From NCBI RefSeq assembly GCF_002407245.1, contig NZ_CP010681.1, forward strand, positions 2,170,001-2,234,000: a DNA stretch of 64,000 nt, read 5' to 3'. Source of the DNA: Phaeobacter piscinae. Lineage in GTDB: Bacteria > Pseudomonadota > Alphaproteobacteria > Rhodobacterales > Rhodobacteraceae. Within the stretch, counting starts at the first letter, position 1. Every line of letters starts with the position of its first letter. The notes below the pieces were generated by a model. That model did no database searches. It was not told where the DNA came from and saw only the letters and a program-made list of their open reading frames with translations. Made by a program: the position numbers and the translations under genes. This document shows, one piece after another, positions 44,032 through 52,939 of the stretch.

Positions 44032-44895
44032 CTATGCCTGCAGCCCCGCAGTTCGAACCTGTTCGGGCGTCACCAGCTTTGATGCAATCAAATCCTCGAT
44101 CTGGCGGTTCGTGATGTGGCGGCACAGGGGGTGGCGCTCGTGGATCCACTCGGCGAGGCTCGCACGGCCTTTGGCTTCGGCTTCTCGTGCTTTCTCACGA
44201 TCCGCCTGGATCTGGGCCAGTCCCTTTTCCCACCGCCGCATCTTGAACCAGTTGTCCGAGAAACAGACCTTGCTGCGCGTAAAGCCCTCGCTTTCCTTGG
44301 CATAGGCTTTGATCGCCTGCAGCAGGTCATCGGGCTCCACCCCGGCCTTCACGGCTGCTGCGATCAGGCGCAGACTGGTTCGCCGGTCTCGGATCCTGTC
44401 TTCAGGATAGGCCGCCAAGATCTTCTCAGCTTCAGGATTTTTAACCTCCGCCGCCGCCTCGCGCCTGCGCGTAGGTGGTTTATGGATGGTTTTAGGATGG
44501 TTTGGGGTCCACCGTGAACCCCGTACCCCGTTCACCGTGGACCCCGTACCGGGTTCAGGCTGGACGGGGTTCACAGTGACCCCCGTCTCAATATCGGGCT
44601 CGGCCGTGGGTTCGAGCGCGGCCACGCGCTCCAGAACGATGCGGTAAATGACAGTGTAGCCGTTCTTGCAATGCCGCCGCCCGGTCTCGATCAAGATGCC
44701 TTCACGCAGGAAATCGATGATCGTGCGCTTCACAGTGCTCTCGCTGAGCTCTGTGTGGCGCTGAATCGTCCCTTTCGAACACCAGATGCCCGAGCCGTCA
44801 TCGCTCGCCTTGTCAGCAAGGAACATGATGATCTGCTTGCGCGCGGCGCTGCCAAAGCGGCGCTCGGCGCATTCATTTGCGATGCGCCAGCTCAT
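44032..44895 (-). CDS. Winged-helix replication/partition-type DNA-binding protein
   Basis: A 287-aa protein. The N-terminal winged helix (RKQIIMFLADKASDDGSGIWCSKGTIQRHTELSESTVKRTIIDFLREGILIETGRR) is of the helix_turn_helix 'HTH_36' type seen in plasmid and element replication proteins. A Pro-rich linker follows, then a C-terminal helical domain (EWIHERHPLCRHITNRQIED). Probably a replication initiator or regulator of the element. Its 3' end is duplicated at 41950-42112. Confidence 0.7.
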   Translation of the reverse strand: MSWRIANECAERRFGSAARKQIIMFLADKASDDGSGIWCSKGTIQRHTELSESTVKRTIIDFLREGILIETGRRHCKNGYTVIYRIVLERVAALEPTAEPDIETGVTVNPVQPEPGTGSTVNGVRGSRWTPNHPKTIHKPPTRRREAAAEVKNPEAEKILAAYPEDRIRDRRTSLRLIAAAVKAGVEPDDLLQAIKAYAKESEGFTRSKVCFSDNWFKMRRWEKGLAQIQADREKAREAEAKGRASLAEWIHERHPLCRHITNRQIEDLIASKLVTPEQVRTAGLQA

Positions 44896-45131
44896 GATCT
44901 CACCGCCAATTTGGTTGAGGTCAGACCGGAAATGCCGTAGGTATTGGGACGGAAATATTCTTCTATGCCGTTGAGGTGGGTGGCCGCCCCCTCAGCGGTT
45001 TTTCTTTGCCCTTTCGCCAGAGCGGGAGACTGTGAAAAACCGTTTACTTGGGCCTCGTAACCTATTGAAAAGTGATCCTGAACGAAACAAGTCCGTTTAC
45101 AATTTTTCCTTTTTAAATCAACGAAATTTTC

Positions 45132-45179
45132 CGGATTGCAAATCCGTGTACACCGGTTCGATTCCGGTACTCGCCTCCA
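45132..45179 (+). other. 3' half of a tRNA-Cys gene (attachment-site remnant)
   Basis: CGGATTGCAAATCCG is the anticodon arm of tRNA-Cys (GCA); a variable loop, T arm ACCGGTTCGATTCCGGT (45152-45168) and acceptor ACTCGCC-T-CCA (45169-45179) follow. No 5' half (expected to begin GGCGAGT) lies upstream. A 3' tRNA fragment without its 5' half is the signature of an integrase attachment site. Not a functional tRNA. The surrounding 44896-45246 shows no gene. Confidence 0.85.
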
Positions 45180-45246
45180 ATAAAATCAATGACTTGCGTC
45201 ATCCTTCCTCTCCTTCACTGCCATTTTGAAACAACCGTTGAAACTT

Positions 45247-45612
45247 TCACGTTTCGCTCTTGCTTCGTTCCATTTGATTTCTTGCCTCTTGAGCGCGCTT
45301 CGCGAGCTCTCTTTGCCGGATCGGCCCACCGTACTTTTTCAGCATCTCAACGCCTGAGTGACCTGTGACAGCCTTGACCATCTCGTCATCACATCCTGCC
45401 AGATACAGCTCGATCGTCGCCTTTTTCCTCAGCCCGTGCGTTTTGTAGTAGCTCGCCTTCTCGTGCTTCATCTTCCTTTTGCTGGTACGCATTTCCTCGG
45501 CAACGATACGGTAGCTCACTGGTCGACCCTTGCCGTTGCGATCGGACTCCGCCTTGATCCACTCTTTGAGCTCTTGCGGAAGCCGAAGCTGCATTGGTTT
45601 ACGACTGTTCAT
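45247..45612 (-). pseudogene. Chimeric ORF: Arc-type RHH start fused to integrase C-terminus
   Basis: Start ATG 45612 with GGAGG 6 nt upstream. The first about 40 residues (MNSRKPMQLRLPQELKEWIK...DRNGKG) are Arc-type ribbon-helix-helix. From about residue 60 the protein is a tyrosine integrase end (YKTHGLRKKATIELYLAG, VTGHSGVEMLKKYGGP) with HxLR, GH and Tyr. The two parts belong to different families, so this is a recombination product; the matching integrase N-terminus lies at 47355-47607. Confidence 0.7.
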
Positions 45613-45644
45613 GAAACGCCTCCAGGTTGAAACCACAACCCGTT

Positions 45645-45694
45645 AGTGGCACTTAGCCACTATTGCGTCAATCGAATTTTATGGCACAGTGCCA
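45645..45694. promoter_or_regulatory. Inverted repeats between divergent Arc-type genes
   Basis: AGTGGC (45645-45650) with GCCACT (45656-45661), and TGGCAC (45682-45687) with GTGCCA (45689-45694). The shared GTGGC/GCCAC core and position just before the ATG at 45697 suggest an Arc-type operator. Confidence 0.55.
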
Positions 45695-45696
45695 CT

Positions 45697-46011
45697 ATGT
45701 CAGAACAAAGTGCTCAAAATCAGGACAAGTTCATCGTGCGGCTGCCCGATGGCCTGCGTGATCGAATACGCCTCGCAGCTGAGGCCAACCATCGCAGCAT
45801 GAATGCTGAGGTCGTTGCCCTCCTCGAAGAAAACTATCCGGCTCCTGTGCTGGAAAAATTGGATGACCCCGCCGCGCGGTTGCTCTTCTGGCTTGCCAAA
45901 CGCATCCGCCGGAGAAACCCTCAGCCTGGAACGCCTAGGGACAAACAAGCCGCCCTCTATGAGCGCATTGCGGGCGATATCGCGGAACGTATGAAAGACA
46001 TCGGCGAATAG
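45697..46011 (+). CDS. Arc-family ribbon-helix-helix DNA-binding protein
   Basis: Start at ATG 45697 (MSEQSAQNQDKFIVRLP); the ORF to 45646 would cover the operator. RHH motif: FIVRLPDGLRDRIRLAAEANHRSMNAEVVALLEEN. 104 aa with a basic C-terminal extension. Arc proteins are small repressors from phage and mobile elements. Confidence 0.8.
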   Translation: MSEQSAQNQDKFIVRLPDGLRDRIRLAAEANHRSMNAEVVALLEENYPAPVLEKLDDPAARLLFWLAKRIRRRNPQPGTPRDKQAALYERIAGDIAERMKDIGE

Positions 46012-46013
46012 CC

Positions 46014-46475
46014 TTAGTAGGCCACCCACTCATATCCGTGGTTACCTTCGTGATCTTCCCATTCCACGCCAACACCTCGTCGCCAATTTGATGACGAACA
46101 GCGCCGTGACGGCAGAACCCATTGCGGGGAAGCCGCTGGTGTCGTGCGTTGCCAGCCAAATTCGCCCTGCGTGCCGTAGGTTCCGAGGCGCATGTTGTAA
46201 CTCTCAGAACAATCATCGTCGCGCCCGCCTTTGCGATGGCTGTAGTACCGAACATCCCAGACTGGGATCGAGCGCACAAAATCGAATTCCAGACCACTGA
46301 TGTCGATATCGGCACCGTCTTCGACCACCTGTGCCAGAATGATGTGGCCGAGCGTCTGACCATTTTGGTTGCTGGCTTCCCAGATTTTAGGGACCGGACT
46401 TTGCAACGGCGCGCGCTCAGAAACACCCAAAGGGCAGCGCCAGATTTGCAACGGCGGCTCAATCGGCCAGGGCAT
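46014..46475 (-). CDS. Uncharacterised ORF in the junction region (possibly a fragment)
   Basis: A 153-aa frame with protein-like composition (GHIILAQVVEDGADIDISGLEFDFVRSI; DVRYYSHRKGGRDDDCSESYNMRLGTYG) and an unusual Ser/Arg-rich patch (SSSNWRRG) near the end. No clear ribosome site. The 5' end lies at the breakpoint with the duplicated virB11 tail, so it may be truncated. No family recognised. Confidence 0.35.
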   Translation of the reverse strand: MPWPIEPPLQIWRCPLGVSERAPLQSPVPKIWEASNQNGQTLGHIILAQVVEDGADIDISGLEFDFVRSIPVWDVRYYSHRKGGRDDDCSESYNMRLGTYGTQGEFGWQRTTPAASPQWVLPSRRCSSSNWRRGVGVEWEDHEGNHGYEWVAY

Positions 46476-46484
46476 AATCCTGCG

Positions 46485-47352
46485 GATAACCGAATTCTAC
46501 CTGCCGATTGATCCGGCCCATTCAAAGGAAACAGCCCATGTTTGAATACAAGATTGAACAGATTAACACCGCCAAGACAAAGCCGCCAAAGATCGAGGCG
46601 CAGCTGACCGCTCTTGGTCAGGATCGTTGGGAGTTGGTCTCTGTGGTGCCGGATTTCGACGGCGAACACATCCTGAAGGCCTTCCTGAAACGTCGCACTG
46701 GCGACAGCGCTTAAATCCAGCCAAGGAGGCTACCATGGGCGTCGTCACCTGGATGGTTGAGACCACAGACAACTTTCTGGACGACGCGGCCCAGACAACC
46801 TTTGGCAACGTCGCCAGTCAGCTAGGCGGCGTCATCGCCGTGGCCTCTACGCTGGCTGTGATCGGCGTCTTCCTCAACATGGTGTTTCAGTACAAGTCCA
46901 TGGATGGGCGGACCGCGTTCTGGTTCGCCTTCAAGCTCATGTTGATCTCCCTCTTTGCAATGAACTGGGTCCAATTCAACGCAGTAGCCAGCGCCCTCAT
47001 CAACGGGCTCGACCAGCTCGCGGGCGGCATGGTGGCAGGGCTTGGCGGCGGCGGTGCAGGTGCGTCCTACTTTGCGGAGGCCTTCGACGATCTCATCGAA
47101 GAGTTCGGCGACTACCTGAATGCGGCCGGTGACAACATGCATTGGATGGCCGGTGCCCTCATCGGTGCGATCGGTGCGTTCCTTCTGGGTGTCATCGGCG
47201 CGCTCTGCGGGCTTGTTCTGATCTTCGCAAAGATCATGCTGACTTTCATGATTGGCATCGCCCCCATCATGATCGCACTTTCGCTGTTCGACGTCAGCAA
47301 GGACTATTTCCACCGTTGGCTGTCCAGCACGGTATCCTACGCGCTCTATCCG
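46485..47352 (+). repeat. Second copy of the virB11 end-DUF4177-virB6 segment
   Basis: Closely parallels 13346-14210: the last codons of virB11 (GAATTCTACCTGCC and onward, about 46491-46535), the DUF4177 gene and the first about 207 codons of virB6. DNA differences are mostly synonymous. This indicates a related but separate secretion operon rather than a recent local duplication. Confidence 0.85.
46538..46714 (+). CDS. DUF4177-type small protein, second copy
   Basis: 58 aa. Identical to the gene at 13392 over the first 50 or so residues except Gly to Arg in ALGQDRWELV; the last few residues differ (KRRTGDSA). The ATG follows the copied virB11 tail. Without the rest of the operon it is probably a leftover. 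Confidence 0.6.
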   Translation: MFEYKIEQINTAKTKPPKIEAQLTALGQDRWELVSVVPDFDGEHILKAFLKRRTGDSA

Positions 47353-47379
47353 CCCTTGAAGGGACAGCCTTGGGAGTGA
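46735..47379 (+). pseudogene. virB6: Truncated virB6
   Basis: 214 aa. The first about 207 residues match the intact VirB6 with four substitutions (AGQ to ASQ, ALK to AFK, LAF to LTF, TIS to TVS), then SYALYP runs into unrelated PLKGQPWE and a stop at the breakpoint near 47350. The last third of VirB6 is missing, so it is not functional. Confidence 0.85.
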
Positions 47380-47607
47380 CGCACTGGACAGATAATCGTC
47401 GACCAAGTGAGTCGTCAGATATTCGGCCGGGCTCATGGGCGTACCGCACTGCGAAAACGCATGATAGAATTCGGGATCTTTGGGGATTGGATCCGTCCCT
47501 TCCCAAAATTTGGGGCCGCCCCGCCAAGCATAGAAATGATAGCGAACACCGGGCACAACCTTGCGCCGGACACGGTGCGCACCCTTGGGAAAGCTACTTC
47601 TGGGCAC
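47355..47607 (-). pseudogene. Tyrosine integrase, N-terminal fragment
   Basis: Begins at GTG 47607 (PRSSFPKGAHRVRRKVVPGV), continues YHFYAWRGGPKFWEGTD and HAFSQCGTPMSPAEYLTTHLVDDYL, the N-terminal region of integrases of mobile elements in this family. It stops at the virB6 breakpoint. The C-terminal half is at 45247-45490 on the same strand. Together with the tRNA fragment this is a dismantled integration module. Confidence 0.65.
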
Positions 47608-47797
47608 GGCGCGCGCTCCGCTGTGCAACGAGGCTCGGTTGCGAAGTGGCTTCGCGTTCTGCTGCGCTGATGCCTTGAATAGCATCCAGTCGCGCCCGAA
47701 TGAGTTTTGGGTCATACCACCCGCGCCGCCTGGGCACCGGAGCGATACCCGTCCTACGGCAGAAGTCATAGAAGGACGCGCTCGGCTCACTGTAAGA
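47594..47797 (-). pseudogene. Remnant of the small gene preceding the integrase
   Basis: Frame reading FYDFCRRTGIAPVPRRRGWYDPKLIRARLDAIQG, a small DNA-binding-like protein commonly placed just before such integrases. It overlaps the integrase start by 14 nt. No start codon is found: the frame opens after a TAG at 47798-47800 with SYSEPSASFYDF. Probably decayed at its 5' end. 47800-47940 holds nothing else identifiable. Confidence 0.5.
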
Positions 47798-47873
47798 CTA
47801 AACGGACGAAGCGGCCCTGTGTCCTTGCAGTACAATTTTCTCGCGGTGCGGTCTTTAGCAGCGGTACCGACAA

Positions 47874-49979
47874 TCATAGAAGCAATTCCGATAGCCGTCG
47901 TCCTGAACTGATTGAACGTGGTTCGGACCCGTTCTGAGCCCAAGCGAGAACATCGTCGCACACGCCCATCGTTTCGGCGTCCACCGGATTGAGACCTGCG
48001 ACCGCCCGTCCATTCACCTTTTTTACCTGGCTTTCAGGCCCATGGTCCAGCTGAGAGTGCAGCTTGTCTGCCGGTTGTCCCGAGATCAGATGAAGCCGGT
48101 GTTTCCCGGTCGCATTCCCCAGCCATTCTTCCGGCGCATACCAGGCGGGATGCGGCAAGATATTGTCCTGACGTGAATCCGCGATTTGTGCGCAGCAGAT
48201 CTCGATCCGTCCGGACTGCGTTTCCAGCCGTGCAACTCGGGGATCCTTGCGAAACGCCTCTAGGGCTCCACTGCTTGGCGTACCCGGGTCAATGTAGTGC
48301 CAGCCCTTTTCAGTGAATGTCGCATAGTCCGGCAAGATCACCCCGCAACTGTCTGCCTTCTGCCTGCTCTCCTCATAGAGCCATCGCAGCCAGTCATCAG
48401 AACTTCGCCCTTCCGTGAATGACGTATCGACACCGAGTTTGCGGCTAATCCCGGTGAAAATTTCATAGTCGTCACGCGCCTCGGCATGCGGCGGGACGAC
48501 CTCCTCCATGGAGACGATATATGGATCGCGTGGTGTCATCATCAGATCGCGCCGTTCAAGCTGTGTGGTACAAGGAAGAACAATGTCCGACCGCTTGGCC
48601 AGGGCATTCCAGCACCATTCGTGGGCGATGATCGTGTCAGGCTTTTGCCATGCGCGTTCCAGTTTGGTCAGATCCTGATGATGGTGGAACGGATTGCCCC
48701 CCGCCCAATAAACTAGTTTGATATTCGGATAGGTGAGCGTCTGACCGTTGAACCGGAATGTGCTGCCAGGGTTCAGCAGCATATCGCTAATCCGGGCGAC
48801 AGGTATAAAAGTTGTGACTGGGTTTTTCCCTTGCTGGAACGATGCAAATTTTATCGGCTGGCGTTCCATCCCGATGGAATTTGCAGCGCAATACCCAAAG
48901 GCAATGCCTGCGCCTGGCAACCCGATCTGACCCAACATGGCAGCCAAGGTCGTCGCCATCCAGAACGGCTGTTCACCATGCTCTTGTCGGGTCAAAGACC
49001 AGCTCACCGAAATCAGCGTGCGCGACGTTGCCATGCGCGACGCCAGGTCCTTGATCGTTTGAGCTGGAACATTCGCGATATCAGCCGCCCATGCCGCAGA
49101 TTTGACGATCCCGTCCACCTGCCCGATCACATATCGGGCAAAGGTTTCAAATCCGGTCGTATAACGGTCGAGAAAGGACCGGTCATGCCAGTTGTTCGAC
49201 AAAAACTCATGGGCTATTGCCAGCATCAACGCGACATCACTGCCTGGGCGCGCGGCTATCCAATCTGCATTCAGGTCCGCAGCCACGTCACTGCGCATCG
49301 GCGAGATATTTACGAAGGACATACCTTTCTTTTTGGCATCGGAAAGGGCAGATCGCGCCCTGTGCGCACCGGTTCCGCCAGAGCTGATCTGGCTGTTGCG
49401 CAGGGGCATTCCTCCGAAGGCCACAAGCAACTCGCCGTTTTCAACCACCGACTGCCAGCTTGGCGGGTTATGGATGAAACTCGCTGGATCACCCAGAATG
49501 TGAGACAGGATCACCTCGCCTGCTGCCAGCGAGTAGGTGTTCACCGACCTGGTATACCCGCCAATGCAATTCAGAAACCTGTGGAGTTGACTCTGTGCAT
49601 GGTGAAACCGGCCCGCTCCAGACCAACCGTAGGAGCCGCCATAGATGGCTTCATTCCCGAAGGACGCCTTGACCCGGCTCAATTCATTGGCGACCAGTGT
49701 CTCGGCCTCGTCCCATGTAACCTGCACAAAAGGGTCGACACCGCGCTTGTCGGTCGCGCTGCCAGGCCCGTTTTCCAACCAGCTTTTGCGCACCATTGGC
49801 GCGTCGATCCGCAATTCATCGTCCAATACACCAATATAACCGTTGGCGATCAGGGAGGGGTTTGGATCCCGCTCAAACGGATGCAGAGCGCGAAGTTTGC
49901 CCTCGTTGACCTCGGCACGATAGACACCCCAATGCGCCGCCGTCAGCGGCAGGTTTTCGACAGGTGCCTTATGCGGCAT
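47874..49979 (-). pseudogene. BisC-type molybdopterin oxidoreductase, C-terminally truncated
   Basis: Start at ATG 49979 (MPHKAPVENLPLTAAHWG), inside the preceding gene's end. About 700 aa with the DMSO-reductase-family signatures: YGGSYGWSGAGRFHHAQ, SVNTYSLAAGE, 'VYWAGGNPFHHHQDL', HLISGQPADKLHSQLDHG. No N-terminal Fe-S cysteines, as in biotin-sulfoxide-reductase types. After NPVDAETMGVCDDVLAW the frame becomes unrelated (AQNGSEPRSISSG): the last about 80-90 residues, part of the pterin-binding domain, are lost at the mobile-region border. Confidence 0.7.
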
Positions 49980-51441
49980 TGAACCGACCAATCATATCGT
50001 CCCAAACTGGCACCAGATCCATCAAACCATCCCAAAACGACTGGTCTCGGCGGCGATCAAACGCTTCAAGTGAGATGCCCTGCTGCTCTACCCAAGTGTA
50101 GTAGGCAAGGTTGAAGATGCGCTCTCGGTCAAAACGGCCAAGCTCTTGCGTATGATCGATGCCCGCGCCCAGAATATGTTGACCGAATGCCTCTGCCGCC
50201 TGCATTTCAGCAAAGTTCCCACCAAAGTGGCGGCCCTCTGCAATAGCCATCTCAGTGTGATACATATCGGCGCCATCGGTCGCGACGGTCAGCACAACGT
50301 CATCTGAGCCAAGATCATTGAACTTGGCATATTTGATCGCGCCGATGATATTCGCGATGGACGACAAGCCGAGATCACCAAGCTGCGCAATCTGCTTCTG
50401 GTTCAAACCACGGTGCTGTGACAGGTATGAGCGGCCAGCAGACGTGTTGAAGACAAGATTCAGATCATCACAGGCTGTTTCAGATACGCCGATAACAAAA
50501 TCAGACCCCATCACGTTGTGAATAAGCGGAACATGCTTGTCGCCGATGCCCTGAATATTGTGTTCGCCATATCCGTTATAAAGCAGTGTCGGGCATTCAA
50601 GCGCCTCGATCACACCCGTCTGGGTGCCGAGCGCCTTTTTCAGGTGATCCCCTGCCGCCAGCGTTCCGGCCGAGCCCGTCGCAGCCACAAAAGCGCGCGC
50701 GGTCTTCGTGCCATCGGCATTTAAGTGATCAAACACCCGCTGCAGAGCCGGGCCGGTCACCGCACGGTGAATGATGTAGTTCCCGTATTCGCCAAACTGG
50801 TTCAGGATCAGGTTCCCAGGGTCTTTCGCCAGTTCGTGGCAGGCGTCATAGATTTCCTTGACGTTGCTCTCTGTGCCAGGCGTGCGGTAAATGTCATTCG
50901 GGTCCGTCAGCCATCGGTTCAGCCAATCGAACCGCTCCTTGCTCATGCCCTCGGGCAGAACGGCCACCGACCGACAGCCCAGCAGAGTAGCGATCGCGAC
51001 GCCGCCGCGACAATAGTTACCGGTGGATGGCCAGACAGCCCGGTGCCGAGTGGCGTCAAAAGCACCCGACATCAACCGCGGGATAAGACAACCATAGGCC
51101 GCCAGAACCTTGTGCGTATTGATCATCGGAAACCGATTGCCTAAGGCAACAACGATCTTCGCGTTCACACCAGTCAGAGCGTCGGGGAGGACAACATGCT
51201 CTGGCACCGGCACCAGGCTGTGGCGGTCTGCCCCGTTATGCCAATGCACGCGGAAGAGATTGCGTGCATCGGGTCCATCGGGGTCCGCATCCGTGATTTC
51301 AGCCATCTTTTCAGCAAGATTCGCCTCAGGGTCAGCGAGTTCGGAAATGCGCGGCAGCACAAGCTTAAGGGAGCGCAAGCGTTCTAGATTGCGGTCGTAG
51401 CTTTCTTGATGTGTGATTGCAGTTTCCAGCCCTGGAATCAT
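49969..51441 (-). CDS. PLP-dependent enzyme of the cysteine synthase fold (490 aa)
   Basis: A fold-type II PLP enzyme: RAVWPSTGNYCRGGVAIATLLG (substrate and phosphate region), AFVAATGSAGTLAAGDHLKKALG (Gly-rich phosphate loop) and a lysine upstream in the MINTHKVLAAYG region as the likely Schiff-base residue. Longer than cysteine synthases, with N- and C-terminal extensions. Probably an amino-acid lyase or beta-replacement enzyme. It shares a divergent promoter region with the M20 amidohydrolase and is followed by the truncated oxidoreductase with an 11-nt overlap. Confidence 0.75.
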   Translation of the reverse strand: MIPGLETAITHQESYDRNLERLRSLKLVLPRISELADPEANLAEKMAEITDADPDGPDARNLFRVHWHNGADRHSLVPVPEHVVLPDALTGVNAKIVVALGNRFPMINTHKVLAAYGCLIPRLMSGAFDATRHRAVWPSTGNYCRGGVAIATLLGCRSVAVLPEGMSKERFDWLNRWLTDPNDIYRTPGTESNVKEIYDACHELAKDPGNLILNQFGEYGNYIIHRAVTGPALQRVFDHLNADGTKTARAFVAATGSAGTLAAGDHLKKALGTQTGVIEALECPTLLYNGYGEHNIQGIGDKHVPLIHNVMGSDFVIGVSETACDDLNLVFNTSAGRSYLSQHRGLNQKQIAQLGDLGLSSIANIIGAIKYAKFNDLGSDDVVLTVATDGADMYHTEMAIAEGRHFGGNFAEMQAAEAFGQHILGAGIDHTQELGRFDRERIFNLAYYTWVEQQGISLEAFDRRRDQSFWDGLMDLVPVWDDMIGRFNAA

Positions 51442-51512
51442 CTCTTACTCTCTTTCTTGTTGGCACAGCCCTCATCAGGTTAACTGCGATTCGAGAGAAA
51501 AAACCGCAAACT

Positions 51513-51528
51513 GTCGTAAAACTACGAC
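51513..51528. promoter_or_regulatory. Inverted repeat in the divergent 51442-51791 region
   Basis: GTCGTA AAAC TACGAC, 16 nt with 6-bp perfect arms, 70 nt before the PLP gene start. Possible operator for an Lrp or GntR regulator. The remainder of this 350-nt region shows no convincing gene. Confidence 0.4.
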
Positions 51529-51791
51529 GAAATTGATTGTGATTTCAGCAAACACAGCGCATTTTGACATAGCGGTCACATTGGCGGATGTGCGGTCGAT
51601 TTGCGCGACTTGTTGTCACCACCCGATGAAGCTGAGCGAGAGTGGTGCAGAGAGTTTCGAAACGCGCTTCAGTTCCTGTTGGCATTCCAATTAGAGAAAT
51701 CCGTGCAGGATTTCGTCGCCGTTTGGCATCATTTGATGTATAATTCAGCGCATTGCCCCCTTATCTTGCCCTCAATCAAGCGTCGGGCAAA

Positions 51792-52939
51792 ATGAAGACA
51801 GTTGATGAGAAATTGACAGACCTTCGCCGGTCTTTTCACCGCGACCCAGAGGTAGGTTTTAGCGAGGTGCGCACCAAGGCCAAAGTTGCGCAACAGCTTC
51901 GTGCTTTCGGTGTGGAGATGCATGAAGGGATCGGCGTCGTCGGCGTCCTGCGATCGGGTGGTGGAAATCGTACAATCGGCCTGCGAGTCGATATGGACGC
52001 GCTTCCGATCTGGAAAAGCAGCTCTCGTGATTATATCTCTAAAAACGATGGCGTGATGCATGCCTGTGGTCACGACGGCCACATGACAATGCTGCTGGGG
52101 GCGGCCGAAATACTTGCAAACGAGCCCGACTTCGACAGCAAAGTCGTAATCATTTTTCAACCGAATGAAGAACACGGGTGGGCGCACGCGCCATGATCGA
52201 CGGCGGGCTTTTGGACCGGTTCCCGCTCGATGAGGTCTACGCCATTCACAGCTTGCCTGGCGCACCTTTGGGTGAGCTTTTTACTCGGGTTGGACAGATC
52301 TGCACCAGCGAAAGCCTGTTTGACATAGAGATCAGGGGGCAAGGCGGCCACGCCTCGATGCCGCATGTCGGCGTCGAGGCCATCACAGTCCGTGCCGAAA
52401 TAGTCCAGGCATTGCAGACCATTGTGTCCCGAAAGCTGGCACCGAGATGCGGGGCCGTTGTCTCGGCCACGGAATTCCTGACGAATGGGCAACGCAATGT
52501 TCTGCCGGAGACCGCAAGGCTGAATGGCGATGTACGGACACGCCTGGCACAGGACAGGCAGGACGTCGAATGCTTCATGCGTCAGATAGTCGATGGTATT
52601 GCCGCAGCTCATGGCGTGGGTGCCACAGTTGCCTTCAATACCGGATCCATCGAAACCATAGATGCTCCCGGTCCCACTGAGGCAGTGATTCAGGCCTCAC
52701 GAAACGCGGGCCTCGATACAATTCCTGATCGTCCCCCCATGAGCTGTTCCGAGGATTTCGCCCATTTCTGCGCCGCAGTTCCTGAATGTTTCCTGCTTTT
52801 GGGAAACGGAACCGAAAGGCCCTACATCCAACCTCTGCACGCTTCAGACTGCGATTTCAACGACGCGCTTCTCCCTATCGGTGCCGTCTTTTTGGCGCAG
52901 CTTGTGAGGGATCGCTTACCAAAAAAAAAGGCCACATGA
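51792..52939 (+). pseudogene. M20-family amidohydrolase with a single-base frameshift
   Basis: ATG 51792 (MKTVDEKLTDLRRSFHRDPE). The frame carries the metal-site residues VMHACGHDGHMTMLLGAAEI and QPNEEHG, then stops at 52196. The next frame resumes at once with GARAMIDGGLLDRFPLDEVY, GQGGHASMPHVGVEA, SCSEDFAHF and ends at 52939. One base lost near 52178 explains the break (EHG-x-GARAMIDGG in intact proteins). The family deacylates N-acyl amino acids. It is either a pseudogene or contains a sequencing error. Confidence 0.85.

Noticed and set aside
45000..45185. A functional tRNA-Cys gene
   Set aside because: Only the anticodon arm to CCA end is present; no D arm or 5' acceptor strand lies upstream.
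46822..47961. A 379-codon minus-strand ORF
   Set aside because: Mostly antisense to the truncated virB6. Only the part 47355-47607 is protein-like, and it is an integrase fragment; the rest is a chance open frame.
48831..49982. A 383-codon plus-strand ORF
   Set aside because: Antisense to the molybdopterin oxidoreductase frame, which has family motifs throughout.
51413..51795. Short plus-strand ORFs in the PLP/M20 divergent region
   Set aside because: Weak composition, no ribosome sites, and they cover the likely promoter region.
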